Assembly (NCBI GenBank): GCA_008501765.1
Contig: QQUE01000004.1
Location: 276,562-340,561 of the forward strand
Reading direction: 5' to 3'
From: Calditrichota bacterium
GTDB lineage: Bacteria > Zhuqueibacterota > Zhuqueibacteria > Zhuqueibacterales > Geothermadaptataceae
Length of the DNA: 64,000 nt
Shown: positions 26,058 to 34,338 of the stretch, piece after piece
Layout: every line of letters starts with the position of its first letter
How positions within the stretch are numbered: position 1 is the stretch's first letter
Notes under the pieces: generated by a model
What the model was told of the DNA's origin: nothing
Database searches by the model: none
Seen by the model: only the letters and a program-made list of their open reading frames with translations
Position numbers and translations under genes: made by a program

Positions 26058-27758
26058 ATGAAGAAATTGGTATTGGCGCTGGGGTTATTCGCGGTATTTA
26101 GCCTCATTTTTAGCGGGACCGGGATGTGTGAAAACATATCCAATATTCAACTTTCGCCTTCCCCGCATGCATCCCTGGCCTTGAATCAAAGGGTGGAAAT
26201 CACTTTTGATTATACGACGAACGAGGCTGGTGGAGTTCGTATATTTGCCCGTCCCATGAGCGGAGGATCATTAACCCCGGACTATGCGGCCCACGGATCC
26301 CCCAATTATCCTATAGGAAGCGGTAGCGGCGACGGATATTTTACAATCACTGCCGGCGATGCCTTAGTTGACGAAATACAATTCCGCATGTTTAACGATG
26401 ACCAGAGCGTGCTACTTCTCGAGTTTTTTGTCCCTGTGCACTACATTTTTTCAGTGCATTCTGTATCAAATATCCAATTTACACCAAACTGGCCAACAGC
26501 CTTGGCCCATTCCCAGGATGTAGATATTACTTTCGATTACACGACCGATGAACCCGGCGGCGTACGAATTTTTGCCCGGCCTTACAGCGGTGGAGCAGCT
26601 ACTCCAGACTATTCTGCCCATGGATCGCCCAATTATGCTGTAGGCGCCGGAGCCGGAACCGCCTATTTCAGTATTAATTCAGGAGATGCAATCGTTGATC
26701 AAGTCAGAATTCAGATGTTGAATGACGACCAAAGTGTGTTGTTGTTGGATTTTTTTGTTCCGGTAGATTACCACTATGCGGCACACGCGATATCCAACAT
26801 CCAATTTTCTCCGCCACCACCTGCTTCTCTGCTGCTCAATCAAGATGTAGACATTACCTTTGATTATACTACGGTTGAACCGGGCGGAGTACGAATTTTT
26901 GCGCGGCCCTACACTGCTGGATCCCCCACACCGGATTATGCTGCGCACGGTTCGCCAAACTATCCCGTTGGAACGGGCAATGGGGACGGCAATTTTACAA
27001 TCACGGCAGGAAATTCCGTGGTGGATGAGATTCGCTTTACGATGTTAAATGATGATCAAAGTGTTTTGCTGCTCGAAATTTTTGTTCCGGTACATTACAT
27101 TTTTTCCACACACTCGGTTTCCAATCTTCAATTCATGCCGCTGTGGCCCGCTTATTCAACATCCAATCAGAATGTTGATTTAACATTCGATTATGCAACA
27201 ACCGAAACCACGGGTGTGCGAATATTTGCGCGGCCCTATAGCGGTGGTGTCCCGACGCCTGCTTATGCGGCACATGGTTCCCCGAATTATGCCATGGGTA
27301 CAGGAAATGGCAGCGGATATTTTACAATTTCCTCAGGAAATACACTGGTCGACCAGGTCCATATCGAGATGTTAAACGACGATCAAAGTGTACAATTGCT
27401 CGAATTCTTCATCCCGGTGGAATACTTCTTTTTTGGAGTGACGACGGCGGTTGCCGCAGAGGAAAACAGAAGCCGGCCAATTTCCTACAATTTGAACCAA
27501 AACTACCCCAACCCTTTTAACCCGCAGACCAAAATCCAGTATGAAATTCCTGAAGCGGGACGTGTCACGCTAAAAGTATATAACACCCTTGGAGGAGAAG
27601 TACGCACGCTTGTTGACCAGGACGAAAACCCAGGTTATTTTGAAGCCGTTTGGGATGGAATGGACAATTGGCACAGGCAAGCCGCCAGTGGAACGTACAT
27701 TTTCCGTCTTGAATCCAATGGCAGTGTGCTCACCCAAAAAATGACGCTGCTGCGGTAA
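26058..27758 (+). CDS. secreted protein with four ~109-residue repeats and C-terminal sorting domain
   Basis: A 566-residue exported protein. After the signal peptide (1-24) come four tandem repeats at about 26-134, 135-243, 244-352 and 353-460. Each begins with (V/I)SN(I/L)QF, contains DYTT.E.GGVRIFARP, then a DYAAHGSPNY-type block, and ends with NDDQSVLLLEFFVPV.Y. The repeats look beta-rich. The last ~90 residues (NYPNPFNPQTKIQYEIPEAG... to MTLLR) are a sorting domain of the type used by type IX or related secretion. GGAGG lies 7 bases before the ATG at 26058. The function is unknown; a surface or ligand-binding role is likely. It opens a run of exported-protein genes. Confidence 0.82.
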   Translation: MKKLVLALGLFAVFSLIFSGTGMCENISNIQLSPSPHASLALNQRVEITFDYTTNEAGGVRIFARPMSGGSLTPDYAAHGSPNYPIGSGSGDGYFTITAGDALVDEIQFRMFNDDQSVLLLEFFVPVHYIFSVHSVSNIQFTPNWPTALAHSQDVDITFDYTTDEPGGVRIFARPYSGGAATPDYSAHGSPNYAVGAGAGTAYFSINSGDAIVDQVRIQMLNDDQSVLLLDFFVPVDYHYAAHAISNIQFSPPPPASLLLNQDVDITFDYTTVEPGGVRIFARPYTAGSPTPDYAAHGSPNYPVGTGNGDGNFTITAGNSVVDEIRFTMLNDDQSVLLLEIFVPVHYIFSTHSVSNLQFMPLWPAYSTSNQNVDLTFDYATTETTGVRIFARPYSGGVPTPAYAAHGSPNYAMGTGNGSGYFTISSGNTLVDQVHIEMLNDDQSVQLLEFFIPVEYFFFGVTTAVAAEENRSRPISYNLNQNYPNPFNPQTKIQYEIPEAGRVTLKVYNTLGGEVRTLVDQDENPGYFEAVWDGMDNWHRQAASGTYIFRLESNGSVLTQKMTLLR

Positions 27759-27777
27759 GATTCGTCAAATTAATGCG

Positions 27778-27798
27778 GGGCGAAAATTTGGTTCGCCC
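27778..27798 (+). terminator. possible terminator after the four-repeat gene
   Basis: GGGCGAA (27778-27784) and TTCGCCC (27792-27798) form a 7-bp stem 20 bases past the stop codon, followed by TGCTATTCTTTT. The T-rich tail is broken, so strength is uncertain. Confidence 0.5.
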
Positions 27799-27923
27799 TG
27801 CTATTCTTTTCCGGCTTAATAATTTTAAGGAAAAGCGGCAGGTCATAATTCGATTTACATACAAACTCCAAATTGCAACAATTTATCCCCCATAAAATTC
27901 CGGTAACTTTTTTTTAAAAACTC

Positions 27924-28132
27924 ACCTGTTGCACAAAACGAAAGATTTTCACCAAATATCGTTCTGTTCCGCCTCATTTGTCACCTCGGTTTGCGTCATT
28001 TGCTATACCGGGGAATCCCAGAACCTGAGCTAAATGTCAGGAGGTCACGGTATTTCACCCTGTGAAAATCAGAATGACTCACACGCAAACTTCTTAGTAT
28101 TTTGTGTGAGTATTCTATTTTACACAACGGGT
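27924..28132. mobile_element. MITE-like element C (209 bp) with 8-bp target duplication
   Basis: Begins ACCTGTTGCACAAAACG and ends TTTTACACAACGGGT; these ends are imperfect inverted repeats matching elements A and B. Perfect direct repeats AAAAACTC flank it at 27916-27923 and 28133-28140. The interior differs from element A except for a subterminal AAAGATT and contains no open frame of note. Confidence 0.8.
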
Positions 28133-28277
28133 AAAAACTCAGCTGATTTTTACTTAAAACGTTGACTTTTTCATCAAAACCAGATGACAGGCAATGTGCG
28201 AAACCTGGCAGTTAGAGAAGAGTAGCGAACGAATTGCCTCAACTCCCGCAAATAAAACGACGCCTCTTAAGTAATAA

Positions 28278-28312
28278 TTATATTGCTATTGAATTAATTA
28301 ATTTATATAGTC
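28278..28312 (+). promoter_or_regulatory. 35-bp conserved element, copy 2
   Basis: Same sequence as 25551-25585 except two positions. It is 259 bases upstream of the carbonic anhydrase gene. About 50 bases further down both copies have a similar GGGA(A)CACA...GTGAC segment, suggesting a larger paired regulatory region. The rest of 28133-28570 shows nothing else. Confidence 0.5.
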
Positions 28313-28570
28313 GTTCATGCAACTGTTTCTAATGGACAGCATGACGAATTGCTAAGGGAAAACCGGGACACATTCGATTGTGACATTTGCCCATTTTAAC
28401 CGAACATAATTCTTCCACATCTCTTGCCAACACATTGAAATACTCGATACCAATGACAATTTCAACCGCGTCTTAGCAATTTAAATTTCAAGACTCTCTT
28501 CAAATTAATTAGTGATCAATTACTAACTGTGCAACGATTGCCAATCGTTCAAATTCTCGGAGAAAAATTT

Positions 28571-29299
28571 ATGAAACGCGCTTTATTTTTAATTCCATTT
28601 GCTCTGTTATTCATTATTTCAGCCGGTTGTGACCGTGTAAAAGTGCAAACCGATAATTCGGAAAACCAACAATTGATAAGTAGCGTTATGACGCAGGAAT
28701 CCCAAACTGAGATGACGACCAATGAAATATTAAATGACTTGCTCGAAGGAAATCGAAGATTTGTAAAAAACAGCCTCAACTTAAGAAATTTGCCCGCCCA
28801 GGTTAAAGCGACTACATCGGGGCAATTTCCCAAGGCTGTTATTTTGTCTTGCATCGATTCCAGAGTCCCGGTAGAACTGGTGTTCGATCAGGGTATCGGG
28901 GATATTTTCGTCGCTCGTGTCGCTGGAAATGTCGAAAACGAGGATGTGTTGGGAAGTATCGAATATTCTGTGGGAGTTGCCGGATCTAAGCTGATCATGG
29001 TTTTGGGTCACGAAAGTTGTGGTGCCGTCAAATCGGCCGTGAAAAAACTCGACGTTGGAAGTGAGAATGTCACTTTTTTATTAAATCAAATCGAACCTGC
29101 CATCCTTAGTATCGCCGGGGAGCGAGATTATAAGGACAAAAACTATCTCGCAGATGTAATAAAATCAAATGTAAAATTAACAATAGAAGACATCAGAAAA
29201 AGAAGTGCAATTGTCAGAAATCTTGAAGCGGAAGGCAAAATTCAAATCGTTGGCGCATACTATAATTTGCACGACGGGAGCGTATCCTTGCTCGAATAG
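28571..29299 (+). CDS. lipoprotein beta-class carbonic anhydrase
   Basis: A 242-residue beta-carbonic anhydrase carrying a lipoprotein signal (MKRALFLIPFALLFIISAGC, lipobox Cys20), so it should sit in the periplasm, anchored to a membrane. Zinc ligands are C94, H147 and C150 (SCIDSR and GHESCG), with the catalytic Asp-Arg dyad D96/R98. The enzyme interconverts CO2 and bicarbonate. Beta-class enzymes are more usually cytoplasmic. GGAGAAAAA precedes the ATG at 28571; an in-frame upstream ATG at 28529 would disrupt the signal. It lies in the run of exported-protein genes. Confidence 0.92.
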   Translation: MKRALFLIPFALLFIISAGCDRVKVQTDNSENQQLISSVMTQESQTEMTTNEILNDLLEGNRRFVKNSLNLRNLPAQVKATTSGQFPKAVILSCIDSRVPVELVFDQGIGDIFVARVAGNVENEDVLGSIEYSVGVAGSKLIMVLGHESCGAVKSAVKKLDVGSENVTFLLNQIEPAILSIAGERDYKDKNYLADVIKSNVKLTIEDIRKRSAIVRNLEAEGKIQIVGAYYNLHDGSVSLLE

Positions 29300-29460
29300 A
29301 ATTAACGATAAAAGTAGTTGGGCATGCTTGAATGCCACACATCCGTAAAACTCAATCGAGAGGATATTGATCTAAATAATCACAGGACATTGAGCTGATC
29401 TTCCTGGTGATAATTTTCCCATTATTACCAAACTTCAATTCCAATTCGGAGGAAATTATT

Positions 29461-30135
29461 ATGAAATTTGTCAGATCATTATTTCGGAGTAATTTTCAAT
29501 TCAAAGGATTGCCAATTGCAGGGATTATAATTCTACTCGTTTTACAGGGGTGTGCCGGGGGGCAACAAAAGAAAAATAGCATCCAGGCTGTGTACGTAAT
29601 TGGTGGGGGCGGTTTCACACAACTTCCCTACAAAAATAAAGCTGAAGATGATAATATCTTCGTTGGCAAATCCGATGACGGCGTGGCAACAGGTCATTTC
29701 CTGGCGGGATTGACTTTTCATGAAAATGCCATGGTCGAACTTGGTTATTCAGCTTTTGGTACCATGAATTTCGATGGCAAATACACATGGATGGGTGTGC
29801 CGACAGATGATATCGGCGAAATAAAAACAAAAGGATTTACAGCATCCGTTGTCGGCAATATGCCATTTAAGACCCGATATTCCCTCCTCGGCAGGTTGGG
29901 CCTATTTCGCTGGTCCGTCGATGAAGATGAAATTTTTGGTGGCATTCCGGAATCACACAGCGTTTCCGGAACCAGCCCGATCTTGGGTGCCGGCGTGCAA
30001 ACCGCGATAATTAAACAGCTCGGACTTCGAATTGAATGGCAGCACCTGTTCAATGTCGGCGAACAAGATGAAACGGGCGAAGGGGATATCGATATCTTTG
30101 CAGCCAATGTTTATTATACATTTCCACTACAATAA
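29461..30135 (+). CDS. small outer-membrane beta-barrel protein (OmpA-barrel type)
   Basis: A 224-residue exported protein. An N-terminal signal ending LLVLQGCAGG may be a lipoprotein signal. The remainder has eight or so amphipathic strands (AVYVIGGGGFTQLPY, FLAGLTFHENAMVELGYSAFG, YSLLGRLGLFRWSV, LGLRIEWQHLFNVG) ending NVYYTFPLQ, typical of an eight-stranded OmpA-like barrel without a peptidoglycan domain. GGAGGAA lies 7 bases before the ATG at 29461. Combining a lipobox with a barrel is unusual and may be coincidental. The function is unknown. Confidence 0.7.
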   Translation: MKFVRSLFRSNFQFKGLPIAGIIILLVLQGCAGGQQKKNSIQAVYVIGGGGFTQLPYKNKAEDDNIFVGKSDDGVATGHFLAGLTFHENAMVELGYSAFGTMNFDGKYTWMGVPTDDIGEIKTKGFTASVVGNMPFKTRYSLLGRLGLFRWSVDEDEIFGGIPESHSVSGTSPILGAGVQTAIIKQLGLRIEWQHLFNVGEQDETGEGDIDIFAANVYYTFPLQ

Positions 30136-30192
30136 TAGAATTTTGCATAAGGAATAGTTGAATAAAAAATTAGGTTTTCCGTCGTGACCTGG

Positions 30193-30262
30193 TCTTCCGG
30201 TACATTTTCTTTTTGATTTACCTGTTTTCAAATATGAATCGAAATTAAACTGTGCCGGAAGA
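30193..30262. other. long-range hairpin in the 30136-30462 gap
   Basis: TCTTCCGGTACA (30193-30204) pairs with TGTGCCGGAAGA (30251-30262), 12 bp with one G-U pair, across 46 bases. There is no T-run. It lies between the barrel gene and the HEAT-repeat lipoprotein and may be a transcript-processing or regulatory structure. Nothing else is seen in the gap. Confidence 0.4.
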
Positions 30263-30462
30263 ATAGTTTTGGTGCAATGAATTTTAGTTAAATCTGATTC
30301 TTCTTACCTGTGAAACAAAAAAACGACTGCACGGGCTCTGTTCAAAAACTACCATTCTCAATTGTTTTTCAAGTTTCCTTACCCGATTTCAGGAAACCCA
30401 CCCTTCGCAGTCACAATCGACAGCCTTGTCGATTTATACAATTATCTGAAGGAATTTTTGAA

Positions 30463-31656
30463 ATGAAAAAATTTCAGAATTACGAAATAATTGTGCTAAT
30501 GCTTGTTCTGCTGATCGGCTGTTCCCCGAGAAAAAATGCCTGGAAAAAAGCAAATCGACAAAATACGATTTCCGCCTACCGTGATTTCCTGAAAAAACAC
30601 CCGACCGGAAAATTCGCAGATGAGGCACAATTAAGAATTGAAACGCAAACTTTTCAGCAAGTTAAAAATGAAAATACTTTATCAGCGTATGAAAGATATT
30701 TGATACGATACCCAAACGGAACTTACAGCGCCGAAGCACGGGATTCTGCCAATCGAATATTGCATGAAATCAAAGCTATTAATTCCGTTTATTTGGTAAT
30801 TGACCAGGTGAATAGCGTGAAGAAAGAGAAAAGCCAAATAAATGTTAAGTTGCCTTTCTCTCAAGTTCTCTCAGGTTTATTTGAAGCAGCCGGGTTCATT
30901 GTACACAAAGCCAATCCGGACAGTGTCGACATGTATTTCGCATTGCGTGTACGAGGTGAATCCGAAAAAACCAATTATACACCCGGCTATGCATCGGATT
31001 GGCGGTTCTACAACAGGGGAAAGATTAAATTGGATCTAAACATTAAAATTAAGGACGATACGAAATATTTAAAAGAGTTCTATTGGTCTAAAACACCGGG
31101 GATAAAATGGGAACCAAATAACCCTGAAGCAGTCAAGTACAAAAAACCTGCAATAATTCTCGAGGCGATCTTCAACCGGGACATTCATTTATTAATTCTT
31201 GATACGTTTTACAAATTTTATGGGCTTGATATGATGTTCCCCGCCTTAAATCATGACGACTGGCTTGTCCGCGAAAAAGCAGCACAAACACTCGGGGAAA
31301 TTGGAAATGTAAAAGCTGTAAAATATCTCATCCCATTGCTGGACGATGAACATGCATCCGTGCGGTTGAAAACAGCACGGGTGCTGGGCAGTCTGGCAGA
31401 CACCTGCGCCGTTGCTCCGTTAATTCATACCCTGGCTGATAATAGTACTGATGTACGTGTACAAGCAGCCACCTCGCTTGGCAAAATTAATGACACAAGG
31501 GCTGTGATTCATTTAATTAATTTGCTAAATGAGCGAGACAAATTCATACAAACAACAGCTGCCACCAGCTTAAAAAAAATAACTGGTGCCAATTTTGGAA
31601 TCGATAAAGAGCATTGGCTAACCTGGTGGGAACAGCACAGTCTGACAAATAAATAG
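30463..31656 (+). CDS. lipoprotein with C-terminal HEAT repeats
   Basis: A 397-residue protein with a lipoprotein signal (IIVLMLVLLIGCS, Cys about 20). Two short TPR/Sel1-like motifs follow (NTISAYRDFLKKHPTGKFADEAQLRIE and NTLSAYERYLIRYPNGTYSAEARDSA), then a beta-rich middle region (about 105-270), then HEAT/PBS-lyase-like repeats from about 285 to the end (DDWLVREKAAQTLGEIG, DEHASVRLKTARVLGSLAD, DNSTDVRVQAATSLGKIND). Such repeats usually bind proteins. AAGGA precedes the ATG at 30463. The next gene starts 43 bases later, so co-expression is likely. Function not known. Confidence 0.8.
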   Translation: MKKFQNYEIIVLMLVLLIGCSPRKNAWKKANRQNTISAYRDFLKKHPTGKFADEAQLRIETQTFQQVKNENTLSAYERYLIRYPNGTYSAEARDSANRILHEIKAINSVYLVIDQVNSVKKEKSQINVKLPFSQVLSGLFEAAGFIVHKANPDSVDMYFALRVRGESEKTNYTPGYASDWRFYNRGKIKLDLNIKIKDDTKYLKEFYWSKTPGIKWEPNNPEAVKYKKPAIILEAIFNRDIHLLILDTFYKFYGLDMMFPALNHDDWLVREKAAQTLGEIGNVKAVKYLIPLLDDEHASVRLKTARVLGSLADTCAVAPLIHTLADNSTDVRVQAATSLGKINDTRAVIHLINLLNERDKFIQTTAATSLKKITGANFGIDKEHWLTWWEQHSLTNK

Positions 31657-31699
31657 CATGCATATAATTTTGAAGCAATCTATCAAATCAGGAGGATTT

Positions 31700-33844
31700 A
31701 TGTTAAAGAAATCGAATTTTATAGTGCCCATCTTTCTGCTCACATTTTCGGTTGCTATTTTCCCTCAAGATTCAAAATGGATAAATTTTACAAACGGCGA
31801 GGCTATTTCTTCAATTGCCGTCGAAAATGATACGTTATGGGTTTGTACGAATGGTGGTTTGGTAAAGGTAAACAAACTAAGCGGAGATACTGAATTTTAT
31901 AATTGTTCGAACTCAGCTCTGCCTGATAATAATTTAACGGAAATCGTCGTTGATGCTGCAGGCATAAAATGGATCGGGACTCAAAATGCAGGACTCGTCA
32001 AGTTCGACGGTGCGGCTTGGCAAGTATTTAACAAGGACAACTCCGGATTATTTCACAACAACATCACTGCAATTGCCATCGATAACGACAATGTAAAATG
32101 GATTGGAACAAGCCAGACAGGCGTCGTTAAATTTGATGGCACCAACTGGGAATCGGTTGCCGAGTATTTGCCATCCTATTATATTCGCGCTATTTCAATC
32201 GACAATGACAATCGACCGTGGGTCGGCACCCTGCGCGATGGCATCGGCTATTACAACGGTTCTACATGGCTTACCTATAAAATGTCCTCCGGATTAGCGT
32301 CTGATAATATTAATTCCATCACCCACGATTCAGATGGCAATGCCTGGGTCGGCACCGACGCCGGACTCAATTTTTTTGATGGAGCAAACTGGACGAACCA
32401 TGACGTAACCAATTCTGGATTACCAGATAACAATGTCAATACCGTTGAAATTGATATGGCTGGCAATAAATGGATCGGAACTGAATTTGGCGGTGTGATT
32501 AAATGGGATGGAGCAGACTGGTCCATATTTAATGCTTATAATACCGACCTACCCGGGAATACGGTAAATGCTGTTTGTGCAGATGATGCAGGGATAAAAT
32601 GGATCGGTACAGCAGATGGCCTGGCCAGCTTTGATGACGCCACCTGGTCAATCCACCAAACGTCAAACTCAGACCTGCCCGCAAACACCATCTTTGCAAT
32701 TGATATGGATAGCGATGGGCATAAATGGATTGGCACCAGCCAAGGCATAGCAAAATTTGATGGTGCTGATTGGATAATTTTAAACACAGACAATTCAGGG
32801 CTGCCGCAGAACCATATTTTGGAGATGAAAATTGCTGCCAACAACGATTTGTATATCGGTACGCTTGCAGGTTTGACCCATTATAACCATTCTGAATGGA
32901 ACACATATAATATGCAGAATTCAGGATTGCCCTACAATTACATCACCGCCATCGATATTGACGCGGATGGAAACAAATGGATCGGCACTTATTTTGGACT
33001 CGCCAAATTTGACGATACGAATTGGACAGTCTACGATATGGCAACTTCGGGTATTCCAAATGACCTGGTCACAGCAATCACCATCGATGCGCTTGGCAAT
33101 AAATGGATAGGCACAGCCGCGGGCGTCGGTAAATTTGATGGTACAAATTGGGAAACTTTTGACATGGCTAATTCTGGACTGCCTGCAAATACTGTCACCG
33201 CCCTTGGAGAAGATCCCGCTGGCAATATGTGGATCGGAACAGCCGAGGCTGGCGTGGCCATGTTCGATGGTTTCACCTGGACTTCCTATAACACCAACAA
33301 TGCCGATGTGCCGGGTAATGGTATTTCAGTAATCGGTTTTGGAGCTGAATATCCATGGATTGGCACTTTGGATTTTGGTATGGCAGAATTTGACGGCGAA
33401 TACTGGAATATTTACGATGTAGAGAACTCAGGCGTGCCCTCCAATGAAATCAGAGAATTGTTTATCGAAGAAAATGGCGATATGTGGATTGGAACGGGAG
33501 AGGACGGCCTCGGCTGGTTTTACACGGAGCCTTCGGCGGTCAACGAAAATTTCGAAACCATTCCAACCGAGGTAGTTTTGCACCAAAATTACCCTAACCC
33601 GTTTAATCCGGTCACGAATATCACATTTCACTTGCAAAAACCAGGTCATGTCGTTTTAGAAGTTTTTAATATTCGGGGTGAATTGGTAAAAGTTCTGCTG
33701 AACAAAAAGCAGGATGCAGGCCGTCATGAGATTAAATTCGACGCAACGGATTATTCAGGTAGCCGGTTCGTCTCGGGTATTTATTTTTATCGTCTTAAAA
33801 CGTCCGATTTTAGCAAAACGAAAAAACTGACAATTTTAAGATAG
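31700..33844 (+). CDS. secreted two-component-regulator-type propeller protein with sorting domain
   Basis: A 714-residue exported protein. The signal peptide covers about 1-22. Fourteen repeats of about 43 residues follow, each marked by (K)WIGT..G(L).KFDG..W..(Y).NSGLP.N; the first reads LWVCTNGG. Fourteen repeats fit two seven-bladed beta-propellers, as in the periplasmic sensors of hybrid two-component systems. Here no kinase follows. The C-terminal ~85 residues are a sorting domain (NYPNPFNPVTNITFHL... to KLTILR), so it is probably surface-attached or released. GGAGG precedes the ATG at 31700. The ligand is unknown. Confidence 0.85.
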   Translation: MLKKSNFIVPIFLLTFSVAIFPQDSKWINFTNGEAISSIAVENDTLWVCTNGGLVKVNKLSGDTEFYNCSNSALPDNNLTEIVVDAAGIKWIGTQNAGLVKFDGAAWQVFNKDNSGLFHNNITAIAIDNDNVKWIGTSQTGVVKFDGTNWESVAEYLPSYYIRAISIDNDNRPWVGTLRDGIGYYNGSTWLTYKMSSGLASDNINSITHDSDGNAWVGTDAGLNFFDGANWTNHDVTNSGLPDNNVNTVEIDMAGNKWIGTEFGGVIKWDGADWSIFNAYNTDLPGNTVNAVCADDAGIKWIGTADGLASFDDATWSIHQTSNSDLPANTIFAIDMDSDGHKWIGTSQGIAKFDGADWIILNTDNSGLPQNHILEMKIAANNDLYIGTLAGLTHYNHSEWNTYNMQNSGLPYNYITAIDIDADGNKWIGTYFGLAKFDDTNWTVYDMATSGIPNDLVTAITIDALGNKWIGTAAGVGKFDGTNWETFDMANSGLPANTVTALGEDPAGNMWIGTAEAGVAMFDGFTWTSYNTNNADVPGNGISVIGFGAEYPWIGTLDFGMAEFDGEYWNIYDVENSGVPSNEIRELFIEENGDMWIGTGEDGLGWFYTEPSAVNENFETIPTEVVLHQNYPNPFNPVTNITFHLQKPGHVVLEVFNIRGELVKVLLNKKQDAGRHEIKFDATDYSGSRFVSGIYFYRLKTSDFSKTKKLTILR

Positions 33845-34338
33845 CTCTATTTCGGGAAACTCTCAGAATTATGGAGAAACCGGACCGATGAATTCAGCCG
33901 GTTTCACCAAGTTCAAAAATCTTTACACCAAAAATTGTGGCTCATTGCCCCAAATCTACATAAAAGTCATATATCCTGAATAATTCGCACACAAGGGCAC
34001 TAAGTCCACAAAAAACATTTAAATACTTATAAAACATAACTTTGTGTACCCCGTGGCTTTGTGAGAGCTAATTTTAATAAATAACTTAGTTTTTCTTCTC
34101 GTCTTATCTCAAATATTTAATTATCAACAGGTTAAGAATATTTTAAAAAATATTTGTGAATAAAGCAGGATATAAGCCACAAGTTGAGTTTTTTACGCCA
34201 TGACCCGCCACTGAAATCTGGCAATAACAATCTATCCAGAAATGAGTCGCGGGTCAACCGCCAGGCCGTTCTGTCAAATGTCTTTGCAAATCCGCAATAA
34301 TCCTTTGAATTTCAACACAATAAAAGTGAGGCATAATC
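33845..34338. other. intergenic gap with a palindromic repeat
   Basis: Contains an imperfect inverted repeat at 33988-34065: CACACAAGGGCACTAAGTCC against CTTTGTGTACCCCGTGGCTT and the bases after it (TTGTG). Repeats of this look are dispersed in many bacterial genomes. The remainder is AT-rich with no gene seen. Confidence 0.5.
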
